A DNA stretch of 39,299 nt from an uncultured Anaerococcus sp. (GCA_943914475.1 CALUCE010000019.1:1-39299), one strand, 5' to 3'; numbered from the stretch's first letter, positions 7,963 to 16,265 are shown. The notes: generated from the sequence alone by a model not told the origin. Numbers and translations are program-made.

Positions 7963-8104
7963 CAATTTTAACTATAGGTGGTAGAAAATTTTTATCTTTA
8001 TATATTTTTTATAGTTTTATATATCCATTTTAAACTTTGGAAAAAGCTAGTCCTTTTGTTTTGGGTATAAATATATAGAAACTAGAAAATATAAGGAGGT
8101 TTAT
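7963..8104 (+). promoter_or_regulatory. Leader of the YdaT-like gene with GGGTAT box
   Basis: This AT-rich stretch holds no gene. TTGGGTAT with the following AAATATA (GGGTAT at 8063-8068) lies 37 bases before the start codon and matches the boxes at 5085, 16327 and 31265. A GTTTAA-like -35 at the usual 12-15-base spacing is not evident. TATAAA at 8066-8071 could instead be a sigma-A -10. The ribosome site is AAGGAGG. Confidence 0.4.
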
Positions 8105-8527
8105 ATGCCTTGGACAAAGAAAGATTTTCCAGCTTCTTTTAAGAATTTAGATGAGAATGTAAGGCTTAAGGCTATTGATATAGGAAATGCTATGATGAAG
8201 GATGGTTATGATGAAGATAGGGCTATTCCTATAGCCATAGATAAGGCTAAGGAGTGGAATGAGGATGCTAATCCTAAGGAAATAAATACTTTAAAGAAAA
8301 AAGATATAACTAAGCATGAGAAATCTTCTTCTAATGCTGGAAAACTTCAGGATGCTGATGTTCTTGTGAAGTATAGGGAAGATAAGAAAAAGTGGGAAGT
8401 AAGATCTAAGGGAGCTGATAAGGCTGATTCACTTTTTGATAAGAAAGTAGATGCCGAAAAAAGAGCTAGGGAAATAGCTCAGTATAGAGAAGGCAAGGTC
8501 ATTTCTCATAAGAAGAGTGAGTCATAG
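8105..8527 (+). CDS. YdaT-like general stress protein (DUF2188)
   Basis: Soluble, highly charged protein of 140 residues. The N-terminal half (MPWTKKDFPASFKNL, then IDIGNAMMKDGYDEDRAIPIAI) closely resembles Bacillus subtilis YdaT. The C-terminal half (about 85-135, from VLVKYREDKKKWEVRSKGA to AREIAQYREGKVISHKK) is a DUF2188 domain. YdaT belongs to the sigma-B general stress regulon in Bacillus, but its biochemical function is unknown. The start follows a strong AAGGAGG site. The DUF503 gene begins 6 bases after the stop, so they are probably co-transcribed. Confidence 0.82.
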   Translation: MPWTKKDFPASFKNLDENVRLKAIDIGNAMMKDGYDEDRAIPIAIDKAKEWNEDANPKEINTLKKKDITKHEKSSSNAGKLQDADVLVKYREDKKKWEVRSKGADKADSLFDKKVDAEKRAREIAQYREGKVISHKKSES

Positions 8528-8533
8528 GATTAT

Positions 8534-8821
8534 ATGGTGAAGATTTTTGTTGGAGAATATAGAATATATCTGCCAGAGTCATTTTCTCTTAAGGATAAAA
8601 GGAGGGTGAGAAGATCACTTTTTGATTACCTTAAGGCTCATTTCAATATTTCCATTGCTGAGACAGACTTTGTTGATAATATTAAAACTTTTCAGTTTGC
8701 TTATTCTATGGTGAGTAAAGATTTATATTATTTGGAAGAAAAGACTCAGAAAATAGAGGAGATCATTTTTCTTAAAGCTGATGGAAGAGTTGAAATTCTG
8801 GATAAGTCTTATTTTTCATAA
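8534..8821 (+). CDS. DUF503 family protein (YlxP-like)
   Basis: Small cytoplasmic protein of 95 residues with the DUF503 pattern: a first beta strand, the LPESFSLKDKRRVRRSLFDYLKAHF block (residues 13-37), then FNISIAETDF. In other Firmicutes YlxP lies between infB and rbfA in the translation-factor operon; here it sits behind a YdaT-like gene, so it has been relocated or is a second copy. Function is unknown. No clear Shine-Dalgarno sequence precedes it, which suggests translational coupling to the upstream gene. Confidence 0.8.
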   Translation: MVKIFVGEYRIYLPESFSLKDKRRVRRSLFDYLKAHFNISIAETDFVDNIKTFQFAYSMVSKDLYYLEEKTQKIEEIIFLKADGRVEILDKSYFS

Positions 8822-8881
8822 GTTGTTTTATATAAAAAGAATGCTATAATATATAACAGATAGATAATATTAGAAATAAAT

Positions 8882-8921
8882 AAAGGTGTTTTTTCTTTTT
8901 ATAAGTTTAAACATCTTTTTT
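8882..8921 (+). terminator. Probable terminator after the DUF503 gene
   Basis: AAAGGTGTTT (8882-8891) pairs with AAACATCTTT (8909-8918, one G-T pair) across a 17-base loop and runs into T residues to 8921. The large loop makes it less certain than the others. Confidence 0.6.
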
Positions 8922-8943
8922 CATGTAATAAAAGGGAGGATGT

Positions 8944-10326
8944 ATGAGGATATCTTATAAAAAAGTTAGTCAGCCAGCAAAAGATCATTCTAGAAAAACT
9001 ATTTTAATAAACGATCAAACCTACAAGGAAAGACATGAAAAAGTTCTTAAAAATATGAAGGATTTTGGTATATCTACCTTAGTCATCTATGCTGATAAGG
9101 AGCATGGATCAAACTTTGAATATCTAACAGGTTTTATACCAAGATTTGAGGAAGCTTTACAAATTTTGACCTTGGATGGGTCATCTACCTTGATTTTAGG
9201 AAATGAAAACTACAACAAAACAAAATATGCAAGAGTTAAAAGTGAAGGGCTTCTTCTTCCTCTGTTTTCTCTTCCAAACCAGCCTATGAATAATTTTATG
9301 CCTTTTGTTGAGTATTTAAAAGATATAAAAATAGATACAAGTGGGAAGATAGGTTTTGTGGATTGGAAGTTACTTAGCTTAGAATTTGAAATAGAGGGTT
9401 TAATAACAGCAACACCTCACTTTGTTGTAGATGCTTTTGTGGATTTATTTGGAAAAGAAAAGCTTGTTAATGCCGGTCATCTTTACCTAGACCCTGGCTA
9501 TGGAGCAAGGTCAACAAATAATGCTAATGAAATAGCAAGATATGAATATGGGGCAAGCCTTGCTTCTGATTCCTTACTGGATGCTTATAATAAGCTTGAT
9601 ATAGGGGTAAGTGAATTAGATGTAGGTAATGAATTAAATAAGGATGGTCAGTACCAATCAGTCGTAACTATAGCTGCTTTTGGTGATCGCTTTGTTGATG
9701 CAAATATATATCCAAGAGATAATAAGCTTAATGATAAAGACAAGGTTTCACTTACTGTTGGCTATAAGGGAGGCTTATCCTCCAGGGCTGGCTATGCTGT
9801 AAAGAATATGGAAGACTTAAAGAAGGTTGATCCTGGCTATTATGAAGAGGTCGTCCTCCCATATTTTAGGGCATATTTATATTGGCTTGAAAATGTTAGA
9901 ATTGGAAAGCTTGTAGGAGAATTTTATAAAGAATTTGAAGAGTTTTATCCTCAAGAAAAATATGGATGGGAACTAAACCCAGGACACTTAACAGCTGATG
10001 AGGAATGGATGAGCTCGCCTTTTTATAAGGGTTCAGATAGGAAGGTTCAATCAAGCATGATTTTCCAGGTAGATTTCATACCTATCCAACCACCTCACCA
10101 AGGAGTTTCTGCTGAATCAACTCTTGCTATAGCAGATGAAAGTTTAAGAAATGAAATTAAAAATTCTTACCCTGAACTTTGGAAAAGAATAGAAAATAGA
10201 AGAACTTATATAAAAGAAAATCTAAATATAGACCTAGACGAATCGCTTTTACCACTGGCTTCAACCTTGGCATATCTGAGACCATTTATGCTAGATATGG
10301 ACACAGCCTTGGTTGTAGAAGACTAG
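8944..10326 (+). CDS. M24 (aminopeptidase P fold) protein, metal site degenerate
   Basis: Protein of 460 residues with the two-domain layout of Xaa-Pro peptidases: a creatinase-like N-terminal domain (about 25-170, with YLTGF near 60) and a pita-bread-like C-terminal domain (about 195-420). In active M24 enzymes five ligands (Asp, Asp, His, Glu, Glu) bind two metal ions. Here the VLIDxG strand reads VSLTVGYKG (Thr271 at the first Asp) and the SDxTR segment reads SSRAGY (Arg281 region). A His348 (NPGHL), Asp377 (FQVDFIP) and Glu391 (SAESTLAI) align with the other three. It is therefore probably not a normal metallopeptidase. A strong GGGAGG site supports the start, and it is flanked by terminators. 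Function unknown. Confidence 0.75.
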   Translation: MRISYKKVSQPAKDHSRKTILINDQTYKERHEKVLKNMKDFGISTLVIYADKEHGSNFEYLTGFIPRFEEALQILTLDGSSTLILGNENYNKTKYARVKSEGLLLPLFSLPNQPMNNFMPFVEYLKDIKIDTSGKIGFVDWKLLSLEFEIEGLITATPHFVVDAFVDLFGKEKLVNAGHLYLDPGYGARSTNNANEIARYEYGASLASDSLLDAYNKLDIGVSELDVGNELNKDGQYQSVVTIAAFGDRFVDANIYPRDNKLNDKDKVSLTVGYKGGLSSRAGYAVKNMEDLKKVDPGYYEEVVLPYFRAYLYWLENVRIGKLVGEFYKEFEEFYPQEKYGWELNPGHLTADEEWMSSPFYKGSDRKVQSSMIFQVDFIPIQPPHQGVSAESTLAIADESLRNEIKNSYPELWKRIENRRTYIKENLNIDLDESLLPLASTLAYLRPFMLDMDTALVVED

Positions 10327-10330
10327 CTAT

Positions 10331-10358
10331 GAGGGACAGGATATCCTGTCTCTTTTTT
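10331..10358 (+). terminator. Terminator after the M24-like gene
   Basis: A near-perfect inverted repeat, GGGACAGGA with TCCTGTCTC (10333-10352, one G-T pair), is followed by six T residues. Confidence 0.85.
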
Positions 10359-10420
10359 ATTAATAAAATTTATATTTTAGGAAAAACTTTTCTATGTTAG
10401 AATTATCATAAGGAGATTTT

Positions 10421-11746
10421 ATGGCTAATAAATTAAAGTTTTTTTATGTAAACAATAGAAATATATTAAGGATAGTAAGGTATAGCCTCATATCACTCTT
10501 ACTATTAATTCTTACCTGGTTTTTGGATTATAGAGACTACGATTTAAAAAGTTATCTTCCAGATATACTCCTGCTATCGCCTGAAGTAACCTCTTCGTTT
10601 TTGTCTATACTTTCAGGGACCTTTCTAACCGTAACAACCTTTACCTTTACAACCATACTTACTGTTTTAAATAAGTATTCATCATCTTTTACACCAAGGA
10701 TTGTACAAGATTTTATAGATAAGCCCAATGTCCTTAGCTTGTTTGGAGTATTTATTGGAGGATTTTTCTATACTGTTTTATCGTTATTTTTGGTGCAGAA
10801 TATAGATTCTGATCTTCCCTTGATATCGGGAACCATAGCTATATTTTATGCTGTAGCTGCTATGGTAACATTTATGCTTTTTGTAAAAAGAGTTCTTTCA
10901 GATATAAAGGTTTCAAGTGTTATAGAAAATATTTACCAAGCTACTAATAGGTTGATTGAAGATGAAGCTCAAAAAAGGAAGGATTCTGAAAAATTTGATA
11001 TGGAATCCTATGATGAAGAGATAAAGATATATGCCAACAAGACTGGCTTTCTATATGAAATAGATACAAAAAATCTTATAAAAAAGCTAGATATTGGTAA
11101 GTGTCAGCTAATAATAGATAAAAAAATAGGCGAATATGTTAGCAAGGGCATGTATATTGCCAATCTTTATAGCTTTGATAAATTTCCTTTGGAGGGAGAA
11201 GAAAAAAATAAGTATTTATCAGAATTATCAGATTTCTTACTAATAAATGTAAATAAAAATGAGTATAGGGACTATCATTTTGAGCTAACTAAGCTTGTAG
11301 AAATAGCCATGATGGCTTTAAGTCCTGGAGTCAATGACCCAAATACAGCTATAGAAGCAATAGATAAGATATCTTATCTTTTGGGACAACTCTTTTCCAC
11401 AGATAATTTCTACCTTGTTCTAGATGAAAATGAGGATACCAAGATTATTTACAATGGATATACAGTAAAAGAAGAACTTTTTAAAGCATATGCTCAAATT
11501 ATTCACTATGGCAAAGAAGATCCTCTTGTTTCCCAAGCAATATTAAAGGGCTTATATATGGTTTATATTATATCGGGACAATCTGCTAAAGATGATGTGG
11601 AAGAATATTTTGAATATGTTTATAAGCTATGTTCAAAGGCACAAAACACACCCTTGGACCAAGAAGCCTTGGATATCATCTATGATGACTTTGCGACTAA
11701 CCGTGATGATAAGTCAGATAAAGATGCAGTGAGGGAGAAGGAATAA
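10421..11746 (+). CDS. DUF2254 family membrane protein
   Basis: Integral membrane protein of 441 residues. The first 160 residues contain about four hydrophobic helices, including LSGTFLTVTTFTFTTILTVL near 62. The remainder is a cytoplasmic domain bearing the family hallmark MALSPGVNDPNTAIEAID near residue 305. Role unknown; a channel-like or signalling role has been guessed for the family but is not shown by anything here. The start follows AAGGAG, and it stands alone between terminators. The C-terminal tail is strongly charged. Confidence 0.85.
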   Translation: MANKLKFFYVNNRNILRIVRYSLISLLLLILTWFLDYRDYDLKSYLPDILLLSPEVTSSFLSILSGTFLTVTTFTFTTILTVLNKYSSSFTPRIVQDFIDKPNVLSLFGVFIGGFFYTVLSLFLVQNIDSDLPLISGTIAIFYAVAAMVTFMLFVKRVLSDIKVSSVIENIYQATNRLIEDEAQKRKDSEKFDMESYDEEIKIYANKTGFLYEIDTKNLIKKLDIGKCQLIIDKKIGEYVSKGMYIANLYSFDKFPLEGEEKNKYLSELSDFLLINVNKNEYRDYHFELTKLVEIAMMALSPGVNDPNTAIEAIDKISYLLGQLFSTDNFYLVLDENEDTKIIYNGYTVKEELFKAYAQIIHYGKEDPLVSQAILKGLYMVYIISGQSAKDDVEEYFEYVYKLCSKAQNTPLDQEALDIIYDDFATNRDDKSDKDAVREKE

Positions 11747-11763
11747 GAAGTAATTAAAGATAA

Positions 11764-11816
11764 AAACACACTAGGAATAAGAAATAAAGTTAATTTCTCA
11801 TACTAGTGTGTTTTTT
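11764..11816. terminator. Bidirectional terminator between DUF2254 and scrR
   Basis: AAACACACTAG (11764-11774) pairs with CTAGTGTGTTT (11803-11813), with an inner AAAT/ATTT stem. T runs flank it on both strands, so it can end both convergent genes. It overlaps the last bases of the repressor gene. Confidence 0.8.
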
Positions 11817-12792
11817 ATTTGACCCTTCCTGTAGAGTCTCTAACTATTAATTTACAATCAAGAAGTGTTTCTTTGGCTACTTCTTTTTTATTAATAAGAT
11901 CAAGCAGATATTTTATGGCCTTAAGTCCCGAATCTTCATAGGAGAAGTTTACAGTTGTAAGCGAGGGATTTACTATATTACTTATTTCATAGTCCCCAAA
12001 GCCCGCTACAGATACTTGACCTGGTATATCAACATTTAGATTATGAAGAGCATTTATTATACCAAAGGCAATATTATCAGTTGCTCCCAAATAAAAGGTA
12101 GAGTTTTCTTTTTCATAAACTTCTAAAACTTTATCATAGGCTCTTTCTTTTTTGAAATTTACTATATGGTGGTTAATTTTTATATTTTCATGGTCAAGTA
12201 TGGATTTCATTCCCTTAAATCTCTTTGTAACAGCCTTATCATAGGAACCTATGTCTAAGAAAGTTATTTCCTTGTGGTTTAAAGTCTTTATATAAGATCC
12301 CATCAATTTACCTGCCATAAGGTCATTTGATCCTACAGAATACATTCCTCTTACTTGCTGACCATAGATAATCAAAGGTATATCTATATTTCTAAAGACT
12401 TCCCTATGAGCCTTAGTTATCTTTGAGGCAAAAAATATTATCCCATCGACATTTAGTTTTATCATATTGTTTAAGATCTTTATTTCTTCATCTACCTTAT
12501 CATCTGAACAAGAAATAATCATAGAATATTCAGAGGCTAAAAGATAGGAATTTATAGCATCGAGGGCTATATTTTTTGTATAGCCTATGAAGTTTGGTAT
12601 CACTACTCCAATTGTTTTGGTGGAGGAGGACTTTAAAGATTGGGCGTATTTATTTGGAACATATCCAAGTTCATCTATGGCTTTTTTTATTTTTTCTTTA
12701 GTTTTTTTACTTACAGAACCATTATTTAAATATCTTGAGATAGTGGATTTTGAAAATCCTGTTTTTTTGGCTATGTCATTTATGTTAGGCAT
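11815..12792 (-). CDS. scrR: LacI-family repressor of the sucrose genes
   Basis: Transcription factor of 325 residues. The N-terminal helix-turn-helix and hinge (NINDIAKKTGFSKSTISRYL, then YVPNKYAQSLKS) are followed by a periplasmic-binding-protein-like sensor domain (about 55-325, with IGVVIPNF and SVAGFGDYEISNI). The start is placed at the ATG at 12792, preceded by AGAAAGG; a TTG at 12810 is in frame but overlaps that site. It is transcribed divergently from the sucrose PTS gene, whose promoter carries a perfect LacI-type palindrome. It therefore most likely represses EIIBC and the hydrolase until a sucrose-derived phosphate is present. Effector identity is inference. Confidence 0.85.
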   Translation of the reverse strand: MPNINDIAKKTGFSKSTISRYLNNGSVSKKTKEKIKKAIDELGYVPNKYAQSLKSSSTKTIGVVIPNFIGYTKNIALDAINSYLLASEYSMIISCSDDKVDEEIKILNNMIKLNVDGIIFFASKITKAHREVFRNIDIPLIIYGQQVRGMYSVGSNDLMAGKLMGSYIKTLNHKEITFLDIGSYDKAVTKRFKGMKSILDHENIKINHHIVNFKKERAYDKVLEVYEKENSTFYLGATDNIAFGIINALHNLNVDIPGQVSVAGFGDYEISNIVNPSLTTVNFSYEDSGLKAIKYLLDLINKKEVAKETLLDCKLIVRDSTGRVK

Positions 12793-12832
12793 ATTTTTCC
12801 TTTCTGACAATTATCCTTGTTATACTTTTACT

Positions 12833-12838
12833 ATTATA
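12833..12838 (-). promoter_or_regulatory. -10 element of scrR
   Basis: The minus strand reads TATAAT, about 40 bases before the repressor start codon. No good -35 is seen at 16-18 bases (ATGAAA is the nearest). Confidence 0.45.
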
Positions 12839-12878
12839 GCATCATGGGCATGGTTTTCATAAAAAACTTATATTAAAC

Positions 12879-12907
12879 TTGACAAAGTGAAATTTTGCGT
12901 ATATATT
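12879..12907 (+). promoter_or_regulatory. Promoter of the sucrose PTS operon
   Basis: A perfect TTGACA (12879-12884), a 17-base spacer and TATATT (12902-12907). The operator palindrome begins about 10 bases downstream, across the expected start of transcription. Confidence 0.85.
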
Positions 12908-12917
12908 ATAAGCAAGA

Positions 12918-12935
12918 AATGGAACCGGTTCCATT
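12918..12935. promoter_or_regulatory. LacI-family operator (perfect 18-bp palindrome)
   Basis: AATGGAACCGGTTCCATT is fully self-complementary, with the central CCGG seen in sucrose and fructan repressor operators. It overlaps the transcription start region of the PTS operon, an ideal repression site for the divergently encoded repressor. Only one copy is seen in the divergent region. Confidence 0.88.
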
Positions 12936-12957
12936 ATTAAAAAATAAAGGAGTAGAT

Positions 12958-14361
12958 ATGGATTACAAAAAAGCAGCCCTAGATGCTATAGCTGCAGCTG
13001 GAGGCAAGGAAAACATAAGCCATGTAGAACATTGTGCAACTAGGCTAAGAATTGAAACTATAGACAAAGAAAAAGTAGATCTTTCAGTAGCTAATGATAT
13101 AGAAGGAGCAAAGGGAGCTTTTCTAAATAATGAACAATTACAAATAGTTTTTGGAACAGGTACTGTAAACAAGGTCTTTGCAGCCTATGAAGATTTGGAA
13201 GAAAAAGATTCTTCTATGGAAGAGATTAAAAAGAAAGCTCAAGCCAATAAGGCAAAAAACCAAGAAAACCCTTTTAAGAGGGCAATAAAGACATTTGGTG
13301 ATGTTTTCGTACCTATTATACCTGTCTTGGTAGCTACAGGTTTGTTTATGGGACTTAGGGGTCTTATAACTCAACCAGAGGTTTTAGCAACTTTTGGTAA
13401 AACACCTGCAGATATTTCAGAAAACTTTATCATGTGGACTCAAATCCTAACAGACACAGCCTTTGCCTTCCTACCAGCCTTGGTAGCTTGGTCAGCCTTT
13501 AGAGTTTTCGGGGGTTCACCAGTAATTGGTATAGTTTTAGGGCTTATGCTGGTACATCCAAGCCTACCAAATGCCTACCAGGTAGCATCTGGAGATGCAA
13601 GTCCAATAATTATGTTTGGCTTTATACCAGTTGTAGGTTACCAAGGAACTGTGCTTCCGGCCTTTATTTCAGGACTTTTGGGAGCTAAGCTTGAAAAATC
13701 ATTAAGAAAAGTTATACCAGATAGCTTAGACTTACTACTAACACCTTTCTTGGTGCTAGCAATAATGTCCACACTTTCACTATTTGCTATTGGTCCAGTT
13801 TTCCATTCGCTTGAAGTAGTAGTATTAAATGCTACAAAATGGATCCTAGGCCTACCATTTGGTATAGCAGGTATTTTAATCGGAGGTTTACAACAACTAA
13901 TAGTAGTGACTGGTATCCACCACATCTTTAACTTCTTAGAAATTCAACTTCTAGCTGATACTGGAAAGAATGCCTTTAACGCTCTTTTATCAGCTGCAAC
14001 TGCAGCTCAAGCAGGAGCTGTTTTGGCAGTAGGTGTAAAAACCAAGGATAAAAAAATCAAACAAATAGCTTATCCTTCAGCTTTATCAGCTGCACTAGGA
14101 ATAACAGAGCCAGCTATATTTGGTATTAACCTAAGGTTTATAAAACCATTTGTTATGGCTATGATAGGAGGGGCAGCAGGAGGATTCTTCGCATCAGTAT
14201 TTAAACTTGCAGGAAATGGAATGGCTGTTACTGTTCTACCAGGTATCTTATTATACCTAGACAATGTACTAATGTATCTATTAATGTTATTAATTTCGGG
14301 TGTGGTAGCCTTTATTTTAACTTATCTATTCGGATATTCAGATAAAATGCTAGAGGAGTAA
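12958..14361 (+). CDS. scrA: PTS EIIBC, sucrose type
   Basis: Sugar-specific permease of the glucose-glucoside PTS family, 467 residues. It imports sucrose and releases sucrose-6-phosphate. The EIIB domain occupies residues 1-85, with phosphorylated Cys26 in EHCATRLR. The EIIC membrane domain (about 105-460) has the substrate motif VVTGIHHIFNFLEIQL near 320 and the ALGITEPAIFGINLR segment near 380. No EIIA domain is fused, so a separate glucose-type EIIA encoded elsewhere must supply phosphate. The start is the ATG at 12958 after AAAGGAG. The same reading frame is open further upstream but runs through the promoter and operator. The hydrolase gene follows 5 bases after the stop. Confidence 0.92.
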   Translation: MDYKKAALDAIAAAGGKENISHVEHCATRLRIETIDKEKVDLSVANDIEGAKGAFLNNEQLQIVFGTGTVNKVFAAYEDLEEKDSSMEEIKKKAQANKAKNQENPFKRAIKTFGDVFVPIIPVLVATGLFMGLRGLITQPEVLATFGKTPADISENFIMWTQILTDTAFAFLPALVAWSAFRVFGGSPVIGIVLGLMLVHPSLPNAYQVASGDASPIIMFGFIPVVGYQGTVLPAFISGLLGAKLEKSLRKVIPDSLDLLLTPFLVLAIMSTLSLFAIGPVFHSLEVVVLNATKWILGLPFGIAGILIGGLQQLIVVTGIHHIFNFLEIQLLADTGKNAFNALLSAATAAQAGAVLAVGVKTKDKKIKQIAYPSALSAALGITEPAIFGINLRFIKPFVMAMIGGAAGGFFASVFKLAGNGMAVTVLPGILLYLDNVLMYLLMLLISGVVAFILTYLFGYSDKMLEE

Positions 14362-14366
14362 GTAAT

Positions 14367-15791
14367 TTGCAAAGACTACTTGATAGGAAAAATGATATAA
14401 AAGAATTAGAAATTAATTTTAATAAACTAGAGTCTTCAAGATACAGGCAATACTTTCATGTAGAACCAATTTCTGGGCTTTTAAATGATCCAAATGGTTT
14501 TTCTTACCATAAGGGCAAGTGGATACTATTTTACCAATGGTATCCATTTGCTCCAAGTCATGGCCTAAAGCACTGGTACATGACAGAATCTGATGATTTG
14601 ATTTGCTTTAAAAATAAGGGACTTGGTATTTTACCAAAAGAAGATTTTGAAAACCATGGAGCTTACTCAGGCACAGCTCTTTCTATAGATGGTAAGCTTA
14701 ATTTATTCTATACAGGAAATCATAGGGATGAGGATAATATTAGAAGACCTAAACAAGTTAGGGCAATATTAGAAGATGAAAAGATAGATCATAAGGAAGT
14801 AATAATTCCAACCAATACTGATTCTACAGAACACCAAAGGGATCCCAGCATTTTTTACAATAAAGAAGATGGATTTTATTATATCTTTTTAGGCATCCAA
14901 GATAAAAATAAGAAGGGTGGACTTGCCCTATATAGGTCAGATAATCTTGACCCTTGGGACTATCTTGGCTTAGTTAAGGTGGAAGGCTATGAAGATTTTG
15001 GCTATATGTGGGAGTGTCCTAATTTTGCCCAGCTGGATGGAAAAGATTTGTTAATATTTTCTCCTCAGGGAATAGATAGAGAAAAATATGGCTTTGATAA
15101 TATAGATAATAATGGATATCTACTTGGGAAAATGGACTTTGATAACCTATGCTTTATACCAGAAAATGACTTTACCCTACTTGACCATGGTTTTGAGTTT
15201 TATGCCAGTCAATTAGCACAAAAAGATAATAATAGCTATTTAATATCTTGGTTGGGACTTCCAGGGCTTGATACACAAAGAAATAATATTGCAAATTCAT
15301 CCCTAAGTTTAGTAAGAGAATTGAAAATAAAGGACAACAAACTTTATCAAAAACCTTTAGACTTTAAAAATTACCTAGCTAAATCTGAAGTATATAAAGA
15401 AAAGAATATAGAATTAAATGAAATAGAGCCTATGAGGTTAAGGATAAAGGATATAGAAGACTATCTAGAAGTACAGATATATGCAAATGAGGAAGATAAA
15501 TCTGGTCTACTTTTAAGCTATAAGGATAATTGTTTAAGTCTTGATAGAAACTATCTAAAATATCCTGTAAATAAAAAAGATACTAATATCAGGAAAATTA
15601 AAACAAGGCTTAAAAATTTAGAAATATTTATCGATAAATCATCAGTAGAAATTTTTGTAAATGATGGAGCCTATAGTTTATCAAGTAGAATCTTTCCAAG
15701 AGAAGATGAAAATAAACTTAGGATAAGTTCGAAAAGAAAGCTTCTAATAGATGTAGCTTATATAAAAAAGTTTGCAAAAGATTTTAAATAA
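14367..15791 (+). CDS. scrB: Sucrose-6-phosphate hydrolase (GH32)
   Basis: Intracellular beta-fructofuranosidase of 474 residues that splits sucrose-6-phosphate into glucose-6-phosphate and fructose. All three GH32 catalytic blocks are present: NDPNG with nucleophile Asp41, RDP with transition-state stabiliser Asp159, and the ECP block with acid/base Glu216. A five-bladed propeller domain (to about 320) is followed by a beta-sandwich domain with ..IFVNDG.. near 430. There is no signal peptide. No in-frame ATG lies near the start; the gene opens with a TTG at 14367, placed about 8 bases after GAGGAG. The stop overlaps the first base of a strong terminator. Confidence 0.93.
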   Translation: MQRLLDRKNDIKELEINFNKLESSRYRQYFHVEPISGLLNDPNGFSYHKGKWILFYQWYPFAPSHGLKHWYMTESDDLICFKNKGLGILPKEDFENHGAYSGTALSIDGKLNLFYTGNHRDEDNIRRPKQVRAILEDEKIDHKEVIIPTNTDSTEHQRDPSIFYNKEDGFYYIFLGIQDKNKKGGLALYRSDNLDPWDYLGLVKVEGYEDFGYMWECPNFAQLDGKDLLIFSPQGIDREKYGFDNIDNNGYLLGKMDFDNLCFIPENDFTLLDHGFEFYASQLAQKDNNSYLISWLGLPGLDTQRNNIANSSLSLVRELKIKDNKLYQKPLDFKNYLAKSEVYKEKNIELNEIEPMRLRIKDIEDYLEVQIYANEEDKSGLLLSYKDNCLSLDRNYLKYPVNKKDTNIRKIKTRLKNLEIFIDKSSVEIFVNDGAYSLSSRIFPREDENKLRISSKRKLLIDVAYIKKFAKDFK

Positions 15792-15830
15792 CCCTTCTTA
15801 CTGGAAGACCAGTAGGAAGGGTATTTTTTT
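15791..15830 (+). terminator. Strong terminator of the sucrose operon
   Basis: A 14-bp stem (15791-15804 with 15809-15822, one G-T pair) with a 4-base loop and seven T residues. Confidence 0.92.
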
Positions 15831-15833
15831 ATT

Positions 15834-15856
15834 AAAAAAACCTTGGAAAACCAAGG
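15834..15856 (-). terminator. Terminator of tmRNA
   Basis: On the minus strand CCTTGG, a TTTT loop and CCAAGG are followed by seven T residues (15834-15840 on this strand are A), about 10 bases beyond the tmRNA 3' end. Confidence 0.85.
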
Positions 15857-15866
15857 CTTTACATAT

Positions 15867-16226
15867 TGGTGGAGATGAAGGGAGTCGAACCCTTGTCCGC
15901 AGAGGCATCGTTAAAAGCATCTACATGTTTAGTAAGTATTTTAGATTCCCAAAATCCTCATCTACTTACAAATAAATGATTTTGGTAGCTTCATAGATAC
16001 TATTAAAACTCAAAGCTTTGTAATAATAGTTTGCCGCTAAAATATGAAACGAGTAGAAGACTTGCGACAAAAAGTCATCTAGTCGCTGCTAGCTTATTAC
16101 TAAGCTGCTAGTGCGAATTGTTGTTCGCTATTATTGTTTGCATTTATATTTAAGTTGCAAGTTTACGACTTGCCAAACGACATGCAGCTAAAAACTCATC
16201 AACTACGTCGAGACCAAAACATCCCC
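15867..16226 (-). ncRNA. ssrA: tmRNA (transfer-messenger RNA)
   Basis: One-piece tmRNA of about 360 nt that rescues stalled ribosomes. On the minus strand the 5' end reads GGGGATG, then TTTTGGTCTCGACG. The 3' end has the T-arm GGGTTCGACTCCC and ends TCTCCACCA, with CCA encoded; GGGGATG and CATCTCC form the acceptor stem. The tag reading frame starts at the resume codon GCA (16139-16141) and encodes ANNNSEQQFALAA, then TAG TAA (TAG at 16100-16102), so the full tag with the charged alanine is AANNNSEQQFALAA. The ALAA end is the usual protease degron. It has its own strong promoter and terminator. Confidence 0.98.
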
Positions 16227-16236
16227 ATGTTTTCTT

Positions 16237-16265
16237 ACTATACTAGTATGAAATCATATTGTCAA
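16237..16265 (-). promoter_or_regulatory. Promoter of ssrA
   Basis: On the minus strand a perfect TTGACA (16260-16265), a 17-base spacer and TATAGT (16237-16242) lie just before the mature 5' end at 16226. The -35 overlaps the -35 of the divergent glgC promoter. Confidence 0.9.

Noticed and set aside
12895..12957. Upstream extension of the EIIBC frame
   Set aside because: It translates the promoter -10 region and the operator palindrome; the ATG at 12958 has the ribosome site.
12879..12960. CcpA cre site in the sucrose promoter
   Set aside because: No good match to TGNAANCGNTNNCA; the palindrome present is a better fit to a dedicated LacI-type operator.
15772..15975. Open frame of 67 codons overlapping the scrB end
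   Set aside because: It runs through a terminator and into the tmRNA 3' end; it is not a gene.
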